This document shows positions 30,701-41,662 of a stretch of 64,000 nt of DNA, piece by piece (within the stretch, counting starts at the first letter, position 1; every line of letters starts with the position of its first letter). The notes beneath the pieces were generated by a model that saw only the letters and a list, made by a program, of their open reading frames with translations, had not been told where the DNA came from and made no database searches. The stretch comes from Rheum nobile (Eukaryota > Streptophyta > Magnoliopsida > Caryophyllales > Polygonaceae): positions 620,001-684,000 of the forward strand of contig WOAB01000598.1 of the NCBI GenBank assembly GCA_027886185.1, in the 5' to 3' direction. The translations under genes and the position numbers were made by a program.

Positions 30701-33010
30701 GAGCACCAGGGGTACGAAGTATGTCTTTCCTTCTCCGACGATTTCAGATATGGTGGCGCCACTGCCAGATCTGCACTCCAACACCATCGTCACCACCGCG
30801 CACGGCTAGCCCCTCCCCAACAACATCGTTTCCCGTGCGCAACCCCGACGTCTCGCCACCGACACCAGCAACGCGCTCGCGGGCGAATCCATCGGTTCCA
30901 CCACCCTCGCTCGCGCGTGGCCCGACGATCCGTCCGCTGCCCTTGCCTTACCCGAAGTCCAACCAATCCCCCAAAATCCGATCCCCACAAAATCAGCCAA
31001 GATCCCACCAAATCTCGGATTATTTCCTTCCTAAACCGATCCCACAAAATCCCACGAAATTTGCCAACTTCCCAAATATGAGATTTTCTCTCTCCAATCT
31101 CGGATTTCCCTCTATCCTTAGCCAATCCATCCCTTGATTCTAGGGATTCCAGATCTCCCAACCAATTGCCTTCCTTAAACAAGCTATTCTTATTGATAGA
31201 CCCCGGCATTGCCCTCACACCTTGGCTCTTAGGCCCTTGGCACCCCGATGCATTGGTTTGAGGCCTTCAACGTCATGACTTGTCTTGCCATAGGTCATGA
31301 CGTATGTCATCCATATCCACGCCCCATGGCGCGCCTATCCGGACCCACTTAAGGGTTCTTATCCTAGCTTTACTATTTGTAGTAGTAGTCTTTATGAACT
31401 TGTTGTCTTTATTATTGTTTCCTTTGGGCGTGTTGGGCCATTTGCAAATGGGCCACAACCCATTAGTTGGTAAGGCCTTGTTAGCCATGTGTTTTGTCTA
31501 TTTAAGCCAAGTGTTGGCTTCCTTGTAACTTAGTTGAAGAATATAGAAGTGGATTATCCCCTTGGGTTAGAGGAATACCTCCCAAAGGCTCCCACTTACT
31601 TCTATCAACTCAAACCCTCACAATCTGTTCTATCCTCTCTCAATATCTCACGCAATCTCTCAAACAAGTTAAATCAACACATTGGAATCCAAGCCAAGCT
31701 AGCCAAGGAACCTCCAAGAGAGGTTCTCTTGGCCATTCTCCTTCCAAGGGAGTTTTGAAGACTTCACCCTTTCTTCCGCCATCAAGACACTTCAAGATCT
31801 CCTCAAGAACACCATTGAAGACTCCTTTGCTGCCCAAGAGAAGAAGACCAAACTTTCTTAGCCACGATCAAGCAAATCCGTGAAGAAAGGCCTCCTCTTG
31901 GAGGTTTAATTCACATCACTTATCCCCACCTAGCCCACGGCCTAGCAAACCTGGACCGCTCCTAGCCAAGCCCGCGCCACCCATGGCTCACTGGCGCACC
32001 ACGTGGTCCTTCGCGACCCCTACTTTGACGTCGACGAGTAGAGCGACGACGAGTGGTTCGGTGGTGTGAGTCCATATGAGGCCGATGCAGACTACATTCC
32101 GTTGCGCCGCGTCTATGGTCTCACGCCACCGCGCCGCCTCTACGACTTGGCGCCCTGCTCCAACGCGTCGCAACCTCGGCGTCGCGCCCACGCGTCGCCA
32201 CCCAGGCGCCGCGTCTACGAGTGGCCATCCCGGCGCTGCGACCACAACTACCCACCTCGACACCTCGACTACAACTCCTACTACGCCTATGATGCATCGC
32301 CCCGATGCCTCGACTACGACTCCCCGCCTCATCGCCATCACCACCCCCGGCGCGTCCCGCGTACGCCTTTGCGTGCTCATCTATGCGGCCCCGCAGAACC
32401 AAGCCTTCCTGGAGCAAGGCTGCCTCGTGCAGCGCTTGCTCGCCCTTGGCCCCCGCTATGCGTTACCACGAGGACCACGAACCATCGCGTCTCTTGGCCG
32501 CTCCGCGTAGCTCGGCGCCCTCACGCAACGACTTCTCGCCCGTGCCATCTACGACACCGCCTCCAATCCTGGCTCACGCGGCAACGCGCGTGTCAGTCCA
32601 CCCCAGTGAGGCACCCAACGCGCCTCTGGTCCCCCGTGTGCCCACGTGCCTGGTCGCCCCGTCGGTTGCCACTCCAAAAACTTGCGCGTCCATCGTCGCG
32701 CCGCCACGCAACGCGCCAACCTCCATGTCCAGTTCGCTCCTGCCCAGTCTTGAACCCGACGTGCACGACGCGCCTGCCCTGGCTCTTCCGACGAAGCTGA
32801 TTCCAAAACCGGGCCCTCGCGCGACAATCGTTTCGGGACCCGATACCAAGACCGCTCCCACATCCAAGCCCTACATGTTGATTTTTGAGAATCCGAGAGT
32901 CGGACCCGATCCACACAGCGATGCATCGCTCTCGTTTGCTGCAGAGCGCATGTTTTCCCTAGCCTCCACCAGCTCGAAGCGAGGACGCTTCAAATCTAAG
33001 GGAGGGAGAA
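30701..33010 (+). other. Internal region of the level-1 element, no retrotransposon proteins
   Basis: 2.3 kb between the two level-1 LTRs. No gag, protease, RT or integrase is recognised. 31290-31560 resembles a promoter or LTR core, with a TATA-like TCTATTTAAG and a following CTTGTAACTTAG, similar in style to this element's own LTR. 31900-32990 is unusually GC-rich, with overlapping open frames in several registers (such as 32305-33096 and 32066-32800 on the plus strand) whose Pro/Ala/Arg/Ser-rich translations match nothing I know. I treat these frames as by-products of base composition. Confidence 0.6.
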
Positions 33011-33571
33011 TGATGCGCTCGTATCTAGTCCTGATCCAGGCTTCGGCGAGTCGCCGAAGACCAAGACCGTGGCGTCCCCCGTGGCATCCAACATAGCCTA
33101 TTTAATTAGCTTTTCTATATAATTCAATACTTTCCATTTTTAGTAGTTACTTATTTAGTAGTTACTAGTTCTAGCTTATTTCCTATTTTGGTGTGCGAGT
33201 CCATCTGCGTATGGACTCGGCCCATTAGGTTAAATAAGGCCCATCAAGGTCATGCACTATTTTGGCTATATAGCCTTCTCTTGTAATCATTTTACTCACG
33301 TTGGAAATGAAAGCCTAAGAAGTAGTTGAGTGATTCTCCTCCCTTAGGCCCCGACATCACAAAACTAGTTAGACCCCGATTGAACCACGTCACGGTTCAC
33401 AAACACAACCTTCTGAGAGACTTCGAACCCTCTCGCTCAAGCGAGCATAAGAGAGTCGCAGACCATCCTTCTCGGTGGTTCGTACTTATCTGGTTACCAA
33501 GAGAAGGATCCGAGACCATTTCCAACCTAGATCCAGCTTCAGATGAGATTTGAGCCATTGGATCCGTATCA
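33011..33571 (+). repeat. Right LTR of the level-1 element
   Basis: 561 bp, TGATGCGCTC to CCGTATCA, followed by the CATAG duplication. TATA-like TATATAG at 33267-33273. Near its start it has TTCGGCGAGTCGCCGAA, an 8-bp inverted repeat with a one-base centre. Confidence 0.88.
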
Positions 33572-34952
33572 CATAGCTTGTCGGCTCTAAAAAAGTAACC
33601 CCCATCCAAAAAGTAACCATCAAACTCACCTCTCAAAGTGCAAGTCTCAAAAATAGGCTCGAAAAATTCATCTTGAGCATAAAGAGACTTAATGAGAGAA
33701 AAACTCAAACTTTTAGCATTTAGATGAGAAAGAAGAACATACCTCAAAGAAAGGGCATCAGCTACCACATTCCCATTGTCTTTCTTATGTTTGACCACAC
33801 ATGGGAATGTCTCCATGAACTCCACCCATCGAGCATGGCGTCGACCGAGGTGAGCTTGGTTTCAAAGGTAGGCGAGGGCCTCATGGTCCGAGTGGATCAT
33901 GAACTCCTTTGGCCATAAGTAATGTTGTCATGTCTTCAATACCCAGATCAAGGCATAGAGCTCTTTGTCATAGGTGGGGTAGTTGAGAGTGGCCCTAGAG
34001 AGCTTTTCACTAAAGTAAGCAATGGGCCACTTGTCTTGAAGAAGGACCCCACCAATGCCAATGTTGGAGGCATCACAATCCACCTCGAATGTCTTGGCAA
34101 AGTCGGTAATTGGAGGAGTGGAGCGCGGAAAAAGCGATCCTTGAGCAAGTTGAATGCCGCTTCATGCTTGTCATTCCACACGATCTCGACGCCCTTCTTG
34201 GTCAACTCATGCAAGGGAGTCGCGATGCTACTAAAGTCTTGGACAAATCTCATATAGAAGTCGGTGAGGCCAATGAATGACCTAACCATGGTGGGTGTGG
34301 TGGGGCGAGGCCATTTCTTGATGGCGAGTACTTTCTCTTCATCAGCACACAATCCATCTAGACCAACAACATTGCCAAGGAAGATGTTAAAGGAGCACAA
34401 AAGTTGCACTTGGCTAGGTTGGCATACATCTTCTCGTTGTGAAGATACTCAAGCACGGCCCTCAAATGATCCACATGGTCCTCCAAGGACTTGCTATAGA
34501 CCAAGATGTCATCGAAGTAAACCACCATAAATTTTCCCAAGTATGCCCTTAGAACATGGTTCATGAGGCACATGAAGGTGCTTGCCGTGTTAGTGAGGCC
34601 GAACGGCATGACAAGCCACTCGTAGAGGCCATACTTCGTCTTGAATGCCGTCTTCCACTCATCACCTTCTCGCATCCATATTTGGTGGTAGCCACTCTTG
34701 AGATCAACTTTGGAGAAGAGAGTGGCATCATGTAGCTCATCTAGCATGTCATCAAGGCGCGGGATAGGATGGTGATACTTGACAGAGATTTGGTTTATGG
34801 CTCGGCAATCAACAAACATGCACCACGAGCCATCCTTCTTTGGCACGAGGATCACCGGCACGACACAAGGACTCAAACTCTCACGGACATAGCCCTTGTC
34901 CATGAGTTCTTGAACTCGGCGTTGGAGCTCCTTGGTCTCTTCGAGGCACGTC
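33572..34952 (-). pseudogene. Level-0 Ty3/gypsy RT and RNase H, truncated and frameshifted
   Basis: On the minus strand the frame opens at the start of RT (about 34952: ELQRRVQELMDKGYVRES, PKKDGSWCMFVDCRAIN, FSKVDLKSGYHQI). The catalytic motif is YFDDILVYS at about 34492-34520. A frame change at about 34370-34400 leads into the RT connection (KKWPRPTTPTMVRSFIGL). RNase H is largely broken, ending KDNGNVVADALS near 33760, then the linker GYFFRADKLC up to the CATAG duplication. Gag and protease are missing: the element stops abruptly at about 34952 against AT-rich DNA. It reconnects in frame with the integrase at 11559. Confidence 0.8.
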
Positions 34953-35559
34953 ACAAGTATTTTAAATATATGATTAATTCTAGAAGTTCTCTCATGTTAT
35001 TGAAAAATAAAGCGTATTGTTTTTCAAAGAAAAATATATTTGTATTAGCTAATTTTATAAACTATATTCTTCACATAATCATAGCTATCAATTGTGATTA
35101 AAAAATAACCCATAGGCAATGATTACTGTAAACATCAAAAAAATTAAAGTAAAAAAGTTTGGAATAATTAGAATATATTAAAGGCTATTCGTGTTTGTTA
35201 TGATGGGTTTATTTAGATATGTATTTATATTTTAAAAAAGTTTTAAACTGAAAATGTTTGGGATAATTAAAATATATATTAAATAATTAATGCTAATAAA
35301 TTTTATATTGTTTTTTTTAACGGAGTATGCCCTAAGGGCACAAATTAAGAATTCTCGTTTTAGGAACTATTACCTAGAAAGAAATGTTTAAACCCTTTTA
35401 CAAAATATTAAAATCCCTAATATAATTACAGCTAACAAAATCCTTCTAAAATTAAGTTCTTAACCTATGTCTAAAGCATAGGTTAGAAAATTCATTTTTG
35501 TATTTAACATGTTCTTAAGTATTTTATGGTGTAAAAAATGTCATTGAAGTTGTAACTTA
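34953..35559. other. AT-rich stretch, no gene recognised
   Basis: About 600 bases with no coding signal. A run of T followed by AACGGAGTATGCCC at about 35311 could be the tail of a reversed retroposon. A short inverted repeat (CCTATG/CATAGG) lies at about 35464-35483. Confidence 0.4.
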
Positions 35560-38500
35560 GCTAATACTACGATTTATATCGGAAATAACAATGTTGACTA
35601 TGTCAAATTAGTTAAAAATGTTTGGAGCTATAAGCTTAGTGGATCTTATATGTTCAAATTTGCTATGAAGCTTAAATTGTTGAAAACTTATTCCAAGTAA
35701 TGGGCTCGTAAGAACACCAACCATATATTTGAACAACTAAAATTTACGGAGACTAAACTTCAAATATTGCAACAAAATTACGTCTTGAATCCTGACGATC
35801 GACTAACTGCCCAACAATTATCAACATATCTTCTCAAGTACAAAAGACTATTGGAATTTCAAAACAATTTGTGGAAGCAACGGTCCAAAACTAAATATTT
35901 AAAAAATGTTGACTTCAACACAAAATATTATCACTTTGTCTCTAAAGTTCGTTCTTTGAAATAGAGGAACATGGTTTTCCTAACAAAAGATGGTCTAACG
36001 CTCTACGATCAAGAATATATCTCCAAAGCAATTACATCTAAACTCAAATCCTGTTTGCAAAAAAACAATAACATTGTTTCATGAATTACTAACCTTAATG
36101 GCATACCTCAACTGATTATTGCTTCCAATAACTAATCCTTATGTCAAATTACCTCACAACATGAGATCAAAAATTCAAAACTGCTCTTTTTTATATGACT
36201 TGATGGCTTCCTTGCTGCTTTCTACCATAACTTTTGGCATGTCATTCTAGATTATGTATGTTCTGTTGTTCGAGCTTTTTCACTTGGGACAACTCCTTCG
36301 TGCCTGGAATCATTCTTTCATTGCTCTTATCCCAAAAATGGATAACCCAACCACTATTAATCATTTCCGCCCTATTAGTCTTTGTAACACTAGTTATAAA
36401 ATTATTATGAAAATCCTAACAAATTGGCTAAAACCAATTTTACCCAAAATCATTAATCCCATTTAAGGTGCTTTTGTAGAAGGGCGTGCAATCCAAGACA
36501 ATATTCTTATTGCCCATGAAATATTCCATCCATTCCATAAAAAGAAAAAGGGAAAAATGGATGGATGACTCTTAAATTGATATGGAGAAAGGATATGATA
36601 AACTAGACTGGCTTTCTTAACCAATATTCTTTCAAAGTTTGGTTTCCATCAGAAATGGATTCAGTGGGTCATGACATGCATTTCAACTGCTACTTACTCT
36701 GTGCTCATTAACAATGAATCTGGTCATGAATTTCAACCATCTTGTGGACTGCGACAAGGTGATCCTCTTGCTCCTTTCCTTTTTGTTAGCTATGGAATAC
36801 CTCCCATGTACTCTCTACTCTGAATCATAACATTCCCAAAGTAAAATAGGTATTAGACTAACTACTGGTGGACTTTGTATTCCATATCTTAACTTTGTTG
36901 ATGACTAGTGGCACATCCAGGGGGCTTGAAGGGGTGGCCGCCCCTGCCCAGCCCCCGTGAACCGCCTATATTAGCTAAGGAGTCGGAATTCCCTATTTAC
37001 AGCCCACGTTGCATATCTTGATTTGTGCATCAATGGCGGCCTGAGTTGGGGAAGAAGACGACCCTCCCTCCCTATGTTTTCTCTTTCTTTTTAAAACCCA
37101 ATCAAACGTTTCATTTTGCTAAAAAGTATTAAACCCTCGTTTTTAATTTTGAAAAAAGAAACAAAAGCCTTTCTTCTCTCAACAAACAGACCTATCCCAC
37201 TCACGCCCTCCTTACTCCCCTCTGTTGGGCCGCAACTTGAGAATGGGCCAATGCCTTTGGCCTAATCTAAATATATGGTGAATTTTTTTATTAAGCCAAT
37301 AGCATTGTGAAACATCAATTTTATTAATTTATAACAATATAACATTTGATAAGGTTGACATAGACACTTATACCATGCGAGAAAGATGAATTTGAATTTG
37401 TAACCTATAATCTACAAACGAAGTTAGCAATATTTTGATTTTTTTTATTAATTTAAAGTCTTGTTTGTTATTATATTTAAAAAAATTGCCCAATTTTCTT
37501 ATGTTTTTTTTTAATTGGACTAATTTAGATATTAGTTAAAATTGATCTTTAATATTTATTTTATGGACAAATTTGTGATTTGAAGATGCCAATAGTCCTA
37601 TATATATTGTCTTTAAATAATTCGAACAAGTCAAAATATTGATAATAACATTCGATAGAAGCATCAATGGAGCAAAACGCTCTGGACCACTCGCATTTCC
37701 GCCCCTCCCCCCCAATTCCGAGCAATTCCGAGCAATCATGCGTCCGCCACTGTTGATGACACACTAATTTTATCCAATGCTTCTATGGACAATATGATAC
37801 ACTACAAGGCCATTCTTGATATGTTCTCACAAGAGAGTGGCCTTGTAATCAATTTTTAGAAAAGCAGCCTTCAGGTTTCTAAGAATATCTCCAAACCACA
37901 GACTGTATCCTTTGCTAACGTTCTAAACATATGAATCATTACTTCTATGGAAAAGTATCTTGACATTCCTATCATTTAAGGTCATGTCAATAATTCATTT
38001 TTTTGTGAATCATTTTATCTCTTAAGAAATAATTATCCAAATGGAAGGCTAATTCGTTATCTTAGGCATGACGTACTCTTCTTATTCAATATAATCTTAT
38101 TTAAAAAGTTAATTACCGCATGCAAAGCTTCCTTCTTCCTAAGGGTATGTGTGACAATATTGACAAAATAAACAAAGAATTCTTTTGGATTGAAACTACC
38201 CCCCACTTTCATCCATTGATTAGTTGGAGTAAAATTTGCTCCCCTAAGGCTAGTGCTTAGGGGGCTTAAACCTTAGAAAGGGTGAAACTAATAATACTGT
38301 TCTCCAAATGAAACTACTTTGGAAACTTTTGGTTGAACCAAACAATATTTAGGTTCGGCTTATTTATGATAAACACATTGGTTCAGATCATCTTCTTGAC
38401 CATAAGAAGTCAATAAAACCCTCATGGAAATTTGGTAGACTTTTCAACTTAATTGAAACCTTCAGAAAATGACACTTTTGGCAACTTGGATATGACACAC

Positions 38501-38944
38501 AAATTAATTTTTGGAAAGATAACTGGATTGAACATCCAAATCTGATCTCTTATTCTACGAGACAAGATCTCAATACTAAAGTCGCTCATTTCATTACCAC
38601 AAACAATAATTGGCATTACCAGAAGCTTATTCAGAACATGTCTCCGCATATTGTCTCCGAAATTATGGTAATTCGGATCCCTAGTACAAATAATACTGAT
38701 ATAGTAATATGGGCTCCTTCACCTGATGGAGATTTCAGCGTTAAATCTGTCACTAGGTTAGTCTCTCTGATATCGAGTCCTAATGATATTAGTTTTTCGT
38801 GGATTTGGAAGCTTCACATATCACCTTAGATACAAAATTTCTTATGGAAATGTTGTGCTGACTGTTTTCCGACTACTAAACGTTTAAATAGATTCCATAA
38901 TCGAGTTACATCTCATTGTAGTCTTTGTAATGGAATGGATGAAG
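35560..38944 (+). mobile_element. Degenerate LINE (non-LTR retrotransposon), interrupted by a hAT-like element
   Basis: Fragments of plant LINE ORF2 appear in order. The endonuclease-RT linker is at about 35680-35990 (FEQLKF...LWKQRSKTKYLKNVDFNTKYYHFVSK). RT blocks follow at about 36270-36470 (HSFIALIPKM, FRPISLCN, KIIMKIL), 36470-36520 (GAFVEGRAIQDNIL), 36690-36790 (CGLRQGDPLAPFLFV) and 36885-37770 (FVDD, split by the insertion). The C-terminal zf-RVT region is at about 38820-38944 (QNFLWKCCADCFPTTKRL, CSLCNGMDE). Many stops and frame changes make it dead. The end is cut by an Athila-like LTR at 38945. Confidence 0.75.
36906..37752. mobile_element. Non-autonomous hAT-like DNA transposon (8-bp TSD TTGATGAC)
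   Basis: 847 bp bounded by perfect 8-bp duplications TTGATGAC at 36898-36905 and 37753-37760. The ends are inverted: TAGTGGCACATCC at the left, and CAGTGGCGGACGC when the right end is read in reverse. CAGTGGCGG-type termini with 8-bp duplications are typical of plant hAT elements. No transposase ORF is present. Removing it restores LINE codons for the catalytic FVDD. Confidence 0.85.
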
Positions 38945-39690
38945 TGATCAGCTCTACTTTGTAGTGTTTAACTAGGAGTTGTTACCGGAGTTTTAGGTAC
39001 CGTTTGGGTGGGTTTAAGACACAATTGTGGAGAATGGAGTTAAGGAGAAGGAATGTTGATTTGGTGGTTTTGAAGTGCTTAAAGGAATACTTAAGAAGAT
39101 GGAGGAGAAATCCATAAGAGAAGACCGAAGACGAGAGCAAGAAGAGCAACAACAACATTTCCGCGGGCGCAGAATTGCCAGCTGCGGTCGCGGAAACACA
39201 CAAGCAGCGAATGTCTACAGAGAGTTTTCCGCGGTCGCGGAAATTATGCCGCGGTCGCGGATACTGTTCACACACGCATATCCGAGAATTTATTTCGTCC
39301 GATACTTCGTTTTACTTTATTTCTTTTTCTTTTATTCCGTTTAGTTTCCTTTTAGATATTATTTCCTATCTTTTAGATTAGGGTTTGTTAGGTTTTATAC
39401 CTTGCTAAGTAGTAGCCTTTTCAGATTATTCATTATTCAAAACATTAGTTACAACTTATCGTTCAGTTTTCTTTTTGAGTTTTTATGCTTTGAAGACTAT
39501 GAAGAACTAAACAACTTTTGCTTAGTCCGACGATTGAAGATTTCGTTTGTATTTGGTTGTGAGATTATAATTCTATTTCTTTTCCTTTGAATGTATTGAT
39601 TTTCTTATGCTTAATCCCATTGATTCTTGCTGATTTGACTGGCCTGATCATCTAGTTGATATTAGTAATTATCTCACAACCAAATTGAAC
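38945..39690 (+). mobile_element. Athila-like LTR fragment (plus strand)
   Basis: It starts TGATCAGCTCTACTTTGTAG, which matches the reverse complement of the level-2 Athila LTR end, and follows that LTR for about 740 bases (including GACGATTGAAG and TTTGGTTGTGAGATTATAA). The right part is lost where pararetrovirus sequence begins at 39691. A CpG-dense array of four units (CCGCGGTCGCGG type) lies at 39161-39263. Confidence 0.75.
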
Positions 39691-40213
39691 CCAGGTTACT
39701 CATATTAATGAAAGACGTAAGAAGAAAACAATAAAGCAGAACATAGTGAACAGTAATACAAAGATTTACAACATGAATAGTAAAATGAACAGTGACTTTT
39801 GAACAATAACTTTTAAATAGTATAAACTATGAACTATGAACAGTAAACGTAATAGTAACTATTCTGAAAAACTTAAAAACTAAAGCAGGGAGAGAAATAT
39901 GAACTGAAAACTTAGGACTTTTATAAGATCATAATAAACTTACAGGGACTATTGTACATGACTATTGTTGTAAACTTGAAAAATGATCTTTTGAACAATA
40001 GCTTAGGGGACTATAAGAGAGAGAGGGATTTTGAGAGTGTTTCTCAACACATGAGAGTCTAAATTCTGATGCCTCTAAACAACTGAGGGCTTTTCCTTTT
40101 ATAGAGAAAGGGGAGAGTCTGAATTCTTTTGTCCGTACCAATTTTTGGTACTATTCCTTCACGGGTGAGCTTTCCTGTTGTGAGTGGGTCTTTTTGTCTT
40201 CTTTTCTTCTGAG
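39691..40213 (-). mobile_element. Endogenous pararetrovirus fragment: primer-site edge, leader and promoter
   Basis: The reverse complement of this piece matches 57590-58145 of the main pararetrovirus copy: the leader next to the primer-binding site, the TATA box (TATAAAA, at about 40098-40104 on this strand) and sequence upstream of the promoter. One end lies exactly at the primer-binding site (ACCAAATTGAAC, the edge of TTTGGTATCAGAG). No coding sequence is included. Confidence 0.8.
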
Positions 40214-40582
40214 TGCAATGCAATTGGTGACAAGAGAGCGTTAAACTTCTTGTTAAAGCGTGAGGTCTCGAGTTCGAGACTCAAGAACAACCTCTTGGAG
40301 ATGGCTGCCTATTAATTAGGTGAAGCCACCAAGGAAGGGTTGGGGTGTATGGGCTGCAGCCCTGTGATGGGCCGGCCCAAGTGGCTAAGGTATTACAAAA
40401 AAGTACACTTTGAATGAGAGGGGCTCTGACCTTATCGGGCCAACCATTTCTCTATCCATGGGCCGTAGCCCATGTACCCCAACCAAATCCCCATGGCTGG
40501 GAGGTTGTTCGTGAGACTCGAACTCGAGACCTCACGCTTTAACAAGAAGCTTAACACCCACTTGTTACCAATTGCGCTGTGC
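40214..40582. mobile_element. Inverted pair of tRNA-derived SINE-like units (fold-back)
   Basis: The first about 110 bases (CAATTGGTGACAAG, then GTCTCGAGTTCGAGACTC) recur as a reverse complement at about 40485-40582. GAGTTCGAGACTC fits the pol III B box (GGTTCGANNCC), and the upstream segment is in A-box position. Each arm goes on with the ACAACCTCTTGGAGATGG type sequence. A related single copy lies at about 47205-47400. The middle holds unrelated unique sequence. Confidence 0.65.
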
Positions 40583-40585
40583 AAC

Positions 40586-41662
40586 TGTAACACCCCCAAA
40601 TCTTAACCCATTTGGAAAGGTATTACCGCCAGTGACCTTAGTGTTCCTTACCGAGATCACCCAAGGCTTTACCGTTTAAATACAATCATGAAACACATAT
40701 GATACAAAATGATAACTTTATTCATATAAAACATGAGTCCCGGGATTACATCCCAATCCCGAATAGGACAAATACAGAGTTTAAATAAAGTACAGCGGAA
40801 GTCTTTTTAAATATATAACAGAGTAAATAAGTTAAAGCGGAAGTCTTTCTTGAAATCTTACAAAAAGGGTTATGATCGTAATGATCATCTGCCCAAGGAT
40901 CTCAACCTGATTAAAAGATAATTATTAAAACATCCAAAAATCACCATCGTCTTCATAGTCATTCTAGTCTCCTCATATCTTCGCTCTATCTGATGTGCCG
41001 AATCGAACGGATGACACCAGTCAACCATGCAGAGAACAATTGCGGTTGGTTAGTCTACTGAATAGACTATGCAAGGGTACAAAGCAGAAGGTTCGAAGTA
41101 GTTGTATTAGGTTAGACTCATCGTTTCTCGAAAAATAACCGATAACGATAATCAACCTTCATACTTCTACTGAATAACAACAAGAGGTATGCACAAGAGA
41201 AGATTCTGGAAGACTGAATCTTCACAGAAATTGACCCGAAAGAAGACTCCAACGGAAGTGAGTCTTAAGGAAATATGACAAATCTGGAACATTTACAGAA
41301 TTAGACATCAGTGATTTAAAAGCTGACTTAGTTGTTTCGGTTCACGACCAACCTCACCGCTTACAGCGAATCCAGATTAGAAAGAGAACATACTCTGATC
41401 AAAAGTCGAGACGAGCTTTCCTAGCTGCACTATTTACTAATGCAAGTTTCGACCCCGAAACTTGCATTAAGCCAATGAGGGTCCTGCCTCAACACCAATC
41501 TTACCACCTGGATCCAATATCCTTATTCACTTCATCCTTGAAATGGATCACAAGAGATATTACTCTTAATTCCTTAGGATATCATTCTGAAAATGATTCG
41601 CTCATCTCGATGCTTATAACACAACTCACTGAAAATGATTCGCTCGTCTCGGGCACTTTATC
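40586..41662 (-). repeat. Tekay-type LTR fragment A
   Basis: It starts TGTAACACCCCCAAATC, the reverse complement of the 3' end of the Tekay-type LTRs at 45266 and 52227, and follows them for about 850 bases. At 41438-41469 there is a 14-bp-stem hairpin (TAATGCAAGTTTCG, spacer ACCC, and complement). Its core equals the hairpin that precedes the polypurine tract in both complete Tekay-type elements, which suggests a deletion that joined internal sequence to mid-LTR. The piece ends where LTR B begins. Confidence 0.7.

Larger units (their letters stand above)
11565..33571 (+). mobile_element. Level-1 non-autonomous LTR retrotransposon (TSD CATAG)
   Basis: Both ends carry the same LTR, starting TGATGCGCTC and ending CGTATCA, flanked by CATAG at 11560-11564 and 33572-33576. 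The right LTR is 33011-33571 (561 bp). The left LTR is in two pieces, 11565-11918 and 30490-30700, split by the level-2 insertion, and totals 565 bp. The internal part, 30701-33010 (2.3 kb), has no gag, RT or integrase. A purine tract (GGAGGGAGAA) immediately precedes the right LTR, so the element reads on the plus strand. Confidence 0.85.

Noticed and set aside
32066..33096. Overlapping long ORFs in the GC-rich level-1 interior as a possible gag or host gene
   Set aside because: Several registers and both strands are open at once, composition is Pro/Ala/Arg-rich throughout, and the longest frame runs into the LTR.
40240..40290. Functional tRNA gene
   Set aside because: Only the B-box-like segment is convincing; no cloverleaf with acceptor-stem pairing can be drawn.
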